The notes under the pieces were generated by a model. The model saw nothing but the letters and a program-made list of their open reading frames with translations. It was not told the origin of the DNA and searched no databases. Below are positions 1 to 6,692 of a stretch of 64,000 nucleotides of DNA, piece after piece. Numbering within the stretch: the stretch's first letter is position 1; each line of letters begins with the position of its first letter. The stretch lies in the NCBI GenBank assembly GCA_002071445.1, contig MWFE01000061.1, positions 1 to 64,000 of the forward strand, given 5' to 3'. A program made the position numbers and the translations under genes. Source of the stretch: Bacteroidetes bacterium ADurb.Bin008 (lineage in GTDB: Bacteria; Bacteroidota; Bacteroidia; Bacteroidales; Tenuifilaceae).

Positions 1-42
1 ATTTTCTTCTTTGTCTTTGTATGTCGTCTTGTCAATTTTCAT
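1..42 (-). CDS. 5' fragment of a sixth cassette gene, runs off the window
   Basis: An ATG at 40-42 on the minus strand opens a frame that stays open to the window edge (14 residues: MKIDKTTYKDKEEN). It begins about 25 nt inside the cassette boundary at 68-74, the same short leader seen for the other genes in this array, and has the same orientation. Function cannot be judged from this much sequence. Confidence 0.45.
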   Translation of the reverse strand, partial: MKIDKTTYKDKEEN

Positions 43-67
43 GTCGCTGTCTTTTTTTTAGGCTTGT

Positions 68-200
68 TGGTAACGAAAAATGCTAAACGCAGGTGCAGGA
101 GTTGAAAGTAAAATGTTTCAATTCAGCACAATGTAAATTTTGCACTGTTGTTTCAAGTTCCGCACAATACCTGCACTTGCCGTTTTAGCATATGTTAGGC
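68..200 (-). other. attC-like recombination site of the Rpn cassette
   Basis: On the minus strand R'' is GCCTAAC (194-200) and R' is GTTACCA (68-74). Inside, ATGCTAAAACGGCAAGTGCA pairs imperfectly with the arm near 81-99, leaving a large central loop. Length is 133 nt. R'' is complementary to the R' of the previous site at 1150-1156. Confidence 0.8.
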
Positions 201-217
201 ACTTGTATTTCATTCGT

Positions 218-1048
218 TTATAGTTTTTCAATCTGTTCTTTTGATAATCCTGAATATTCAATTATTTTTTCTATTGGCTCTCCCTTGCTTTTCATTATTC
301 TGGCGAACTCAATTTTTGCATTATCAACTGCATTTTCTACTGCTGTCATTATTTGTGCATCTCTATCACGCATAACTTTTTTTTCGGCCTCATAATATTC
401 ACGTTCTTTAACACTCAAACTCATTGTTTCGATAGTATCAAATGCTTGTATTATTTCTGGTTCACGTAATTCATTTGGAATTGTTTCTCTGTCATATTCA
501 GTTGCTTTATTTAAAAATGTTATCCAACGGTCTAAGGTTGTTTTTATATTTTTAAGTTCGTTATCAAATTTTTTAAGTTCAACGAAGTATAAATCTGCAA
601 AATTCAATTCGGGATAAAATTCACCTGTTTCAAAATCTTTATAACTACAACGTCTGAAATAACGTTTGTCGTTTGTAAAATAATTAAAATCTAAGATGCT
701 AATAATTATTGTTTTTCTCAATTTATCATAACTATCGCTTTCTGAAAGTTGATTGCTGTAAATTTCAGACAAGTAAAAAATCGCTCGTTTTCCATAAAAT
801 TTTTGTTCTTTTACTTGGATTTCAATATCATACCAACGTCCTTTTTCATCTGTTGCTTTAATATCCACAACCGATAATTTATCTCCCACAAAATCTGCTT
901 CATTATATGGATTTTTAATCGTAACTTCTACAATTTGTTCATCTTTTGGAAGAACTGAATTTATTAGCGATTTTAAAACGTTTTTATTTTGTTCTGTACC
1001 GAATATTTTTTTAAAAACTAAATCTATTTTTGGGTTTAATTTGCACAT
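218..1048 (-). CDS. Rpn family recombination-promoting nuclease / PD-(D/E)XK transposase-like protein
   Basis: This 276-aa protein looks like the PDDEXK_2 (Rpn/T31) family. Rpn proteins studied in E. coli are DNA endonucleases that raise RecA-independent recombination, and some relatives act in phage defence. The N-terminal NPKIDLVFKKIFG segment is typical. The catalytic core is visible as D62, then E76-I-Q78 in the stretch DIEIQVKEQ, the E-x-Q variant of the PD-(D/E)XK site. The C-terminal part is charged and helical. The gene starts with ATG and fills a cassette alone, its stop lying 18 nt before the attC R'' end. It could still be an inactive relative. Family assignment is firm, cellular role is inferred. 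Confidence 0.8.
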   Translation of the reverse strand: MCKLNPKIDLVFKKIFGTEQNKNVLKSLINSVLPKDEQIVEVTIKNPYNEADFVGDKLSVVDIKATDEKGRWYDIEIQVKEQKFYGKRAIFYLSEIYSNQLSESDSYDKLRKTIIISILDFNYFTNDKRYFRRCSYKDFETGEFYPELNFADLYFVELKKFDNELKNIKTTLDRWITFLNKATEYDRETIPNELREPEIIQAFDTIETMSLSVKEREYYEAEKKVMRDRDAQIMTAVENAVDNAKIEFARIMKSKGEPIEKIIEYSGLSKEQIEKL

Positions 1049-1149
1049 AGTTATAAATTTTTATTTATGCAAAGTTAATCAATTTTTTATTTTAATTTAT
1101 CAATCAGCATAAATTTTATCAATGATATTTTACCGTTCTGTTTAGTAGT

Positions 1150-1280
1150 GCCTAACGGTCACGTATATGAAACGTTTGGCATTTCGAAGCACGTTTCTGT
1201 CAAGTTACAACTACTTTTGATACGAGCCAAAATGCTCGATAACACACTGACTGCCAAATGTTTTATATACGATGTTGGGT
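1150..1280 (-). other. attC-like recombination site of the restriction-modification cassette
   Basis: R'' is ACCCAAC (1274-1280) and R' is GTTAGGC (1150-1156) on the minus strand. The arms CGTATATAAAACATTTGGCA and CGTATATGAAACGTTTGGCA pair over about 20 nt with two mismatches. Length is 131 nt. R'' matches the R' at 3414-3420, closing the cassette that carries both 1292-2233 and 2233-3306. Confidence 0.85.
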
Positions 1281-1291
1281 GCTGGCCTTTT

Positions 1292-2233
1292 TTATTCATA
1301 TACGAGTTCTAATTGTCCAGTTTTAATCTTTTTGTTTTGTTGCTTGTCTGAAATGTATTCTTTTATACAATTTGCAACAAATTCTCCTAATTTGACTGGA
1401 ACAGCATTTCCTATAATCTGTTCGAGGTCAGTCTTACTCCCATTGAATATAAAAGTCTCAGGAAAAGTTTGAATTAAACTTCTTTCTTTGGTTGTAAGAG
1501 GTCTAACCATATCAGAAATTTCAACTGGGTCGCCTTCATGTTTAGAATAGCCCTTTGGAATGGGTCTATTCACACCTCGAATTGTTGGACTTGGTTCGTA
1601 AATGCTGAAAATCCCTCGTCTTGCATAACTCCTTGGGTGTCGGTAATAATACTCAATACCCAAAGATTTGCCAAAATAATCAAACAAAGTCATAGGTTTG
1701 CTTGATTGGTTTTTAATGAAATAGGGATTTAAAAAATTGTCTGAAGAATGAATATGCCCAACAAGAAAAAAACGTTTCCTTGACTGAGGAACACCGCAAA
1801 AACTTGCATCTAAAACCTGATAAGAAATGCCATAACCCGCTTTTTTAAAAATTTGTAACGCATCTTTTAAGATATGGCTTTTTGTAATTCGCTCAACATT
1901 TTCCATTACAAACCATTCAGGTTTCGCTGATGCCACTATTTTAGCATAAGATATTGTCAAGTCTGCACGCCCCTGAGTTTCATCTCTTTTCCCAGCACTT
2001 GAAAAATCTTGACAGGGGGGACCTCCAATAATCATTTTAGGTTTTAAACTCTTAACGAATTCAAGCCCTTCATCGCTACCTAAGTCTGTATCATAAATCG
2101 GATGATTAAAATTATCTCTATATACTTTTACAGCAGGCTCCCACTTGTCAAATGCAGCTATGATTTTAAAACCTGCATTTTGAAAACCAAGAGACAAACC
2201 ACCACAACCTGAAAATAAATCTACTGTTTCCAT
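1292..2233 (-). CDS. DNA (cytosine-5) methyltransferase of a type II R-M system
   Basis: The protein transfers a methyl group from S-adenosylmethionine to C5 of cytosine in the target site and so protects host DNA from its partner endonuclease. At 313 aa it has the ordered C5-methylase motifs: I (DLFSGCGGLSLGF, residues 5-17), IV with the catalytic Cys (GGPPCQDFSSAG), VI (MENVERI), VIII (QSRKRFF) and X (GNAVPVKLGEF near the C-terminus). Its ATG overlaps the endonuclease stop by one base (TAATG), which points to coupled translation. Both genes lie in one integron cassette. If the partner is HindVP-like, the site would be of the GRCGYC type. That is inference from the family, not read from this protein. 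Confidence 0.92.
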   Translation of the reverse strand: METVDLFSGCGGLSLGFQNAGFKIIAAFDKWEPAVKVYRDNFNHPIYDTDLGSDEGLEFVKSLKPKMIIGGPPCQDFSSAGKRDETQGRADLTISYAKIVASAKPEWFVMENVERITKSHILKDALQIFKKAGYGISYQVLDASFCGVPQSRKRFFLVGHIHSSDNFLNPYFIKNQSSKPMTLFDYFGKSLGIEYYYRHPRSYARRGIFSIYEPSPTIRGVNRPIPKGYSKHEGDPVEISDMVRPLTTKERSLIQTFPETFIFNGSKTDLEQIIGNAVPVKLGEFVANCIKEYISDKQQNKKIKTGQLELVYE

Positions 2234-3306
2234 TATAAAAAAAGTTCAGGTGAATTATATATAATCGCATCAAATCGTCTTTCAGGACTTAATAAATTCT
2301 GTCCGCCACCAAGAATGATTTTTTTGATGTCTTTCTTTTCAATTCTCGGTTTGGTTAATTCTGCACAAGTCATATACTTGTGTGTAACACGCCCACTTAC
2401 TGCAAATGCTTTGTCGTTTTTTGTGTTGTAGGAAAGCTCGTCTATAATTTTGTGATGATTGATTTGCCCTTGTTTAGCAAAATCATAAAGCATTTTGAAT
2501 AACCAAATAATAGTCCTAATCTGTCTAGTAATTCTATTGTTTTCGGAAAGTTCTCCACGAGCTACATCAACAAAAAGTTGTGTAAAAGCAAAATTGCTCC
2601 ACACAAATACGTCCAAGCAATTGTCTGAAAGTTTAGGCGATTTCCCGTTCGTTTTCCATATTGGTTGTAACAAAATCGGTTCTTGTTTTTCTAAAACAGA
2701 AAGCACGATTTTGTCAATAACAGAAATCATATCGGGAATGTAAGACCAAACAGATGTACCTTCTGTCCAATCTTTTATTTTGTCAAAATTATTTCCTAAT
2801 AATTTATCAAGTTGTTTCCTATTGTCTTTAAAATTTTCGGCAATACTGCAAGCCAAATAAACAATCGTGTCGGGTCTGATAACTATTTCGCAACCATAAT
2901 TTTCTTCATTTAAATGACACGTTGAATTGTCGGGTAATGCAGTTAGCTTTACTTCAATCGGTCGCAAAACCTGTCCATTGTTTCTTGATTGAGTAACCAA
3001 ATCAACTCTCGGTAAAGTACCAATAACTAATTGTTGATAAGGGGTGTATTGACTTTCAAACGAAAAAAATAAATCGTCAGAAGTTGGTTTTATGCCATAA
3101 AGTTTTTCAACCGAAATTTTTCCGTGTTTAACTTTAAGTTCCTTGTCAAGAAAGATATAAACATTTTCTAAGTTTTTTGAAGCAAGAAAATTTGTCAAAC
3201 CAGCAGGAAATGAAGAATTAAATTGATTTTTACCCCAAGTATCAGCTTGAGTAAAATCCCGATTTGAATATTTTATACCAAATAACCCTGGTTGTTGTTT
3301 TGCCAT
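2233..3306 (-). CDS. Type II restriction endonuclease, HindVP-like
   Basis: The 357-aa product resembles the HindVP/HgiDI restriction endonuclease family, whose characterised members cut GRCGYC. The N-terminal segment SNRDFTQADTWGKNQFNSSF is the stretch I recognise. A PD-(D/E)XK-like site is suggested by D102 (PRVDLV) and E118-V-K120 (RPIEVKLT). The gene precedes its methylase with a one-base overlap, an order that would need the methylase to accumulate early on entry into a new host. ATG start is 108 nt inside the cassette boundary, long enough to hold a promoter. Specificity is inferred from the family only. Confidence 0.75.
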   Translation of the reverse strand: MAKQQPGLFGIKYSNRDFTQADTWGKNQFNSSFPAGLTNFLASKNLENVYIFLDKELKVKHGKISVEKLYGIKPTSDDLFFSFESQYTPYQQLVIGTLPRVDLVTQSRNNGQVLRPIEVKLTALPDNSTCHLNEENYGCEIVIRPDTIVYLACSIAENFKDNRKQLDKLLGNNFDKIKDWTEGTSVWSYIPDMISVIDKIVLSVLEKQEPILLQPIWKTNGKSPKLSDNCLDVFVWSNFAFTQLFVDVARGELSENNRITRQIRTIIWLFKMLYDFAKQGQINHHKIIDELSYNTKNDKAFAVSGRVTHKYMTCAELTKPRIEKKDIKKIILGGGQNLLSPERRFDAIIYNSPELFL

Positions 3307-3413
3307 AATTGTCTTTATAAAGACACAAAATTAGTCATTTTGTCTGGTTGAAATTAAAAAAGATTTCATTAATTGTCAACAGGTCTGTATGTTCGTAGCG
3401 GTCTTAGGCTTGC

Positions 3414-3541
3414 ACCCAACGGCTCCGGCTACCAGTAGTGCGGGGTTCCGTGCCACCGGCCTTCGCTCTCAACAAATGTAAATCAAAGAACCGACTTTTG
3501 CAACTTTCTGTAACCCGCATTACTTGTAGCCGTTGTTGTGC
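3414..3541 (-). other. attC-like recombination site of the ORF-less cassette
   Basis: R'' is GCACAAC (3535-3541) and R' is GTTGGGT (3414-3420) on the minus strand. Arms CGGCTACAAGTAATGCGGG and CCCGCACTACTGGTAGCCG pair almost completely. Length is 128 nt. R'' is complementary to the R' at 4182-4188. Confidence 0.85.
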
Positions 3542-4181
3542 GCTGTACTTATATCCTGTCTTGCCAGGCTTCAAGCTTTAAATTCATCAGTAATCATAAA
3601 TCTTGGACAGTTATCGTTGTATTTGTCTTATCTAATCAATTATACGAAACAATCAATTATAGAAACCGCTAATCCATTATTATTCAGCGTTATTAAATCC
3701 TAATACCCCGATTATCCTGTAATCCATTCATTAAGCCGAGATTTAGTCCGTAATTATTGGATTTGAAATCAATAATTTTTGAAAGTATTAATTTATCTGC
3801 TATCTATGGATTAATACTGTGAATAAATCCAATAATCGGCTATTCAAAATCAAATCAATTCAGAATATCAGTATTGATAATCTAATCGTTATATTAAATC
3901 CATAAAATATAATAAAATCAATCTAATCAAAGAACAAATCCATACATCGCCCGTTATTTAAACAAATCTTGTCGTTGCCAGTTAAAAGTGTGCTATTCGT
4001 CTGCTATCCAGTTTAGCCATCTATTCTATCCCAATAAAGTCGGCACGAGACTATTTAGATGCAATCAAATCATTTATCAAATCTTGTCGACGTACGGATT
4101 TACAGTCAAAGCACCCGAAAATAGTCTCACGTCGACTTTTAATGTATCAAATTGCCCGATTGCTGGTAGCAGGCGTATAGC
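3542..4181. other. ORF-less cassette body, AT-rich, no gene found
   Basis: This 640-nt cassette interior has no frame longer than a few dozen codons in the direction used by all other cassette genes. It is dominated by short AATCC/GGATT and AATCAAT words without strict periodicity. The one clear structure is the inverted repeat at 4036-4139. Cassettes lacking ORFs occur in other integrons and can carry promoters or small RNAs. Which applies here cannot be seen. Confidence 0.6.
4036..4139. repeat. Long inverted repeat inside the ORF-less cassette
   Basis: The arm at 4036-4056 (AAAGTCGGCACGAGACTATT) is matched by the reverse complement of 4118-4139, with mismatches only in the middle. The loop is about 60 nt. 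The structure is separate from the flanking attC palindromes. It could fold as an RNA or be the remnant of a miniature mobile element. Confidence 0.6.
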
Positions 4182-4317
4182 GCACAACGTTTCCGTGGCA
4201 AGAAATGTTGGGGAGTTAGAAACCGAACATCTATCCGCCGTTAGAAACTAAGTTAAAGGTAATAAAAACCCCGCATCTGCAAGGTCTAGCCCCAATATTT
4301 TTTGCCACGTGTTAGCA
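4182..4317 (-). other. attC-like recombination site of the lipoprotein cassette
   Basis: R'' is TGCTAAC (4311-4317) and R' is GTTGTGC (4182-4188) on the minus strand. Arms ACGTGGCAAAAAATATTGGG and CCCAACATTTCTTGCCACGG pair over about 20 nt. Length is 136 nt. R'' is complementary to the R' at 4798-4804. Confidence 0.85.
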
Positions 4318-4329
4318 AACGTTTTTATC

Positions 4330-4785
4330 TTAATGTCTCCAACCAAACACTCTATTCAAACTGTCGTCAATGGCAATAAATACAGTATCTGATTTTTCAT
4401 TCGTTACAATAAAGTTCTGTTTTAACTTTTCAATAGATTCAGTCCATTGTTTAGATTGAGGAACATGTTTCTTTGTTTCTTTCGATTCTAGGGGTAGAAT
4501 TATTGTCTTAATTCTTTCAAGGTCATTCTCCGTCGTCAAGTATGTAAAAATACATGTATTCCTGTCTAAATCCGTCATAAGATAGATTTCAGTCATTGAT
4601 TCAACAACTAATTCTTTTGGTATCCATCCTTTTTCAAAAAGTCCTTTCTCGTCTGCGGTCTTAAAGTCTTTATAATTACTTTCAACTTGGTCAAGATTAC
4701 ACGAGATAAGTATCGTTATCAAGAATGTCGAAAGTGATATAATAAGTTTTCTAGTTTTCATCTGTTTCATTGCCAAAATGCTCAT
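4330..4785 (-). CDS. Small predicted lipoprotein, unknown function (cassette gene)
   Basis: The 151-aa product begins with a lipoprotein signal peptide: basic residues, a hydrophobic run, then ILISC with the lipidated Cys at 29 and Asn at 30. The mature part of about 120 residues is charged and has no motif I recognise. Three in-frame ATG codons (4783-4785, 4768-4770, 4759-4761) are possible starts. The third leaves the most usual signal peptide. The first lies only about 13 nt inside the cassette boundary, so there is no room for a promoter and expression must come from upstream. Export is well supported, function is unknown. Confidence 0.75.
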   Translation of the reverse strand: MSILAMKQMKTRKLIISLSTFLITILISCNLDQVESNYKDFKTADEKGLFEKGWIPKELVVESMTEIYLMTDLDRNTCIFTYLTTENDLERIKTIILPLESKETKKHVPQSKQWTESIEKLKQNFIVTNEKSDTVFIAIDDSLNRVFGWRH

Positions 4786-4797
4786 CGATAAAATGTT

Positions 4798-4929
4798 TGC
4801 TAACGGTCCCTTTGCAGCAGCAGGCTGGGAGTTCGGAGAACGAAAGCTTAGTAAAAGTACAAAAGATTATTAAAGAACCAAATGATTGAAAAGCTACAAA
4901 GCCCAGCTTGCTACTGCAAAGTGTTAGCG
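4798..4929 (-). other. attC-like recombination site of the 125-aa protein cassette
   Basis: R'' is CGCTAAC (4923-4929) and R' is GTTAGCA (4798-4804) on the minus strand. Arms CTTTGCAGTAGCAAGCTGGG and CCCAGCCTGCTGCTGCAAAG pair with few mismatches. Length is 132 nt. R'' is complementary to the R' at 5448-5454. Confidence 0.85.
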
Positions 4930-4989
4930 GGTCGGGCAATAAGTAAATTTATTAGTCTTCGTTCAAGATATAATATTGATCTAATAATT

Positions 4990-5367
4990 TTAGAAATTTC
5001 TAAGTAGTTCGTTTGGGATTTTGTTTTTTGTTGTTATTTTCCTTAAAAGCTTTACAAAATTGTCAAATTCTGTCGGAAAAGCATTACTACCATAACATTT
5101 CATTTTTTTAAACTCGCTTTCAAAAGTCAATTCCCATTGTGTTCCATCCATAATGTCAGTCTCATACTTTCGCTTCCAATTTAAACCATCAAGATATTTG
5201 ATTAAGTTCTGCCATGCAATGTATCCTTCAATTGGAATAATATGAGTTGGTTCTTGCTCTTCTATTCTTATTGGATAGTTGGAAACAAAAAAGTGTAATT
5301 CACCATTCTTCAAAACAACTTCAAAATGTCCACTATTATAGCCACCAATAAAAAATTGAAATTCCAT
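4990..5367 (-). CDS. Hypothetical protein, first cassette of the array
   Basis: The 125-aa product has no signal peptide or membrane segment. It starts FQFFIGGYNSGHFEVVLKNG and has a later block DGTQWELTFE followed by YGSNAFPTEFDNF. This looks like a small soluble alpha/beta protein with a glycine-rich beta-hairpin start. I associate the DGTQW...YGSN pattern with unnamed proteins of Bacteroidota but cannot give a family name. It is the cassette nearest the recombinase and so, by integron logic, the most recently inserted and the best placed for expression. ATG start, stop 61 nt before the attC R'' end. Confidence 0.7.
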   Translation of the reverse strand: MEFQFFIGGYNSGHFEVVLKNGELHFFVSNYPIRIEEQEPTHIIPIEGYIAWQNLIKYLDGLNWKRKYETDIMDGTQWELTFESEFKKMKCYGSNAFPTEFDNFVKLLRKITTKNKIPNELLRNF

Positions 5368-5447
5368 TGTTTAATTAATATATTTCTGATTCTTCGATTC
5401 TTGTTAATTCGAGCTACAACTTTCGTTCTTCGGTTTCTGTGCCTGCC

Positions 5448-5540
5448 CGCTAACTCGCTTATAGGTCTGACTTTTTCATCCCTATACACCCCAAAATAGG
5501 CGGATAGGTCTGACTGGTGTCATCCCTATTTGCGTTAGCT
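5448..5540 (-). other. Candidate attI site with paired 25-nt direct repeats
   Basis: This 93-nt site lies 18 nt beyond the recombinase stop. Its outer R' is GTTAGCG (5448-5454 on the minus strand) and an AGCTAAC heptamer sits at 5534-5540. Unlike the five attC-like sites it is short and contains two near-identical units, ATAGGTCTGAC...TCATCCCTAT, at 5461-5485 and 5504-5529. Known attI sites carry direct repeats that bind extra integrase molecules, so these units are good candidates for that role. It could also be an attC of a lost cassette. Confidence 0.65.
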
Positions 5541-5558
5541 AATATATAAAAAAATGTA

Positions 5559-6692
5559 TTAAAGGCTGTCAAAGGGTGATTTTATTTGCTGTATTTGTTT
5601 GGTGGATACGTGGGTGTATATTTCAGTGGTTTTGGAGCTCTTATGGCCCAGCAACTCCTGTATATATCGCAGGTCGGTTCCGCCCTCTAGCAGATGTGTG
5701 GCGTATGAATGACGAAGCCAATGCAGGGTTACGGGTTTGTGAATATTGGCTTTGACCAATGCCTGTTTTAGTACAGATTGTAGGCTCTTTGCGCTGTATG
5801 GCGTACCCGCATACTGCCCCTCAAAAAGCCACCGTTTGGGCTTGTATGCCTTGTAATAGGTACGCAACATCTCCAGTACCTTTGCTGACAATGGAGCTAT
5901 CCTGTCCTTTCGTCCCTTGGCATTCCGAATAACCAAAACCATGCGCTTGCTATCCACATCGGTGGGTTTGAGGTTCAGCAGCTCACTACGGCGCAGTCCA
6001 CAGGCATAGATTAGGCTGAGCATGGCCCTGTGCTTCACATTGGCATGAGCCTCCAAAATGCCCTTTATCTCCTCCTTACTCAGCACATTGGGCAATTTGA
6101 ACTCTCGCTTGGGCCGGTGGATTTTCTCAATGTCCATACGGCTTTTCTCCACTTCACGGTAGAAAAGCTTCAGCCCGTTCACCAGCTGGTTCTGGTATGA
6201 GAAGCTCAGGTTTCTCTTAACCATATACTCATTTACAAATCGCACCACATCCTCGTTGGTAATCCCGGTGGTATCCCTGTCCTGGAAAAACATTAAAAAC
6301 AGCTTTACCATATCCCTGTAGGCTTTGATGGTGTTGTGGCTGTACCGTTTATGCTCCATCCACCGTGTAAATTGGGCCAACTTGTCTGCCATGTGCGGGG
6401 GCAGATCCGGAACGCTCTCCTTTGATTCAGTATGGTGAGGATGTGTTGCGGGGGGTGGGCTTTTGTAGCGAATAGCGGAATAATCTATCCATGCCAGACC
6501 TTTCATTACCTGAAGCAGCTTTTGAAGATCAAATCCTTGCTCAGGTGCATACCACATCCTGTTGGTAGCACTCCAAAGCACACTGAAATTTTGCCTGAGT
6601 ATTTTTATAATCTTTTCATCTTTTTCAAATTGGAAAAAGATAACACTTTGGTTTCGATGTGTCCCTTTCAAAAGAATTACCTTTTGTTTCAT
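5559..6692 (-). CDS. Tyrosine recombinase of the cassette array (IntI-like, IntI patch absent)
   Basis: This 377-aa site-specific recombinase has all the active-site residues: R234 (CGLRRSELL), K259 (NAKGRKDR), H324 and R327 (LHWLRHSY), H350 (LLGHKSS) and the nucleophile Y359 (EIYTHV). Residues 101-190 form the SAM-like core-binding domain. Residues 1-80 are an extra N-terminal domain rich in aromatic residues. It ends IKSPFDSL, recalling the SPLD tail of integron integrases. R234 and R327 are 93 residues apart, against 134 between R146 and R280 of IntI1, so the roughly 36-residue IntI-specific patch appears missing. The gene points toward the cassettes. Its role as the array's integrase is inferred from position and from the matched attC pairs. 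Confidence 0.85.
   Translation of the reverse strand: MKQKVILLKGTHRNQSVIFFQFEKDEKIIKILRQNFSVLWSATNRMWYAPEQGFDLQKLLQVMKGLAWIDYSAIRYKSPPPATHPHHTESKESVPDLPPHMADKLAQFTRWMEHKRYSHNTIKAYRDMVKLFLMFFQDRDTTGITNEDVVRFVNEYMVKRNLSFSYQNQLVNGLKLFYREVEKSRMDIEKIHRPKREFKLPNVLSKEEIKGILEAHANVKHRAMLSLIYACGLRRSELLNLKPTDVDSKRMVLVIRNAKGRKDRIAPLSAKVLEMLRTYYKAYKPKRWLFEGQYAGTPYSAKSLQSVLKQALVKANIHKPVTLHWLRHSYATHLLEGGTDLRYIQELLGHKSSKTTEIYTHVSTKQIQQIKSPFDSL

Larger units (their letters stand above)
1..5540 (-). mobile_element. Integron-type gene cassette array
   Basis: Six long imperfect palindromes (68-200, 1150-1280, 3414-3541, 4182-4317, 4798-4929, 5448-5540) separate genes that all lie on the minus strand. Read on that strand, the R' heptamers are GTTAGCG, GTTAGCA, GTTGTGC, GTTGGGT, GTTAGGC and GTTACCA. 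The R'' of each following site is the exact complement of the R' before it (CGCTAAC, TGCTAAC, GCACAAC, ACCCAAC, GCCTAAC). This one-cassette offset is the signature of units that were inserted as circles by strand exchange inside G^TT. The core sites fit or approach the integron consensus RYYYAAC/GTTRRRY. The array is visibly more AT-rich than the rest of the window and continues past the left edge. The adjacent recombinase is co-oriented with the cassettes, as in the reversed integrons described from Treponema. Confidence 0.85.

Noticed and set aside
3600..3950. AATCC/GGATT-rich stretch as a CRISPR array or tandem repeat
   Set aside because: The words recur without constant spacing and without a repeat unit of 20 nt or more, so there is no repeat-spacer order.
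3988..4251. 87-codon plus-strand frame in the ORF-less cassette
   Set aside because: It runs through the cassette boundary at 4182-4188 and into the attC palindrome, is on the opposite strand to all cassette genes, and has no protein-like pattern.
4751..4939. Minus-strand frame across 4751-4939
   Set aside because: It spans an attC-like site entirely and overlaps the lipoprotein gene, so it is a by-product of the palindrome.
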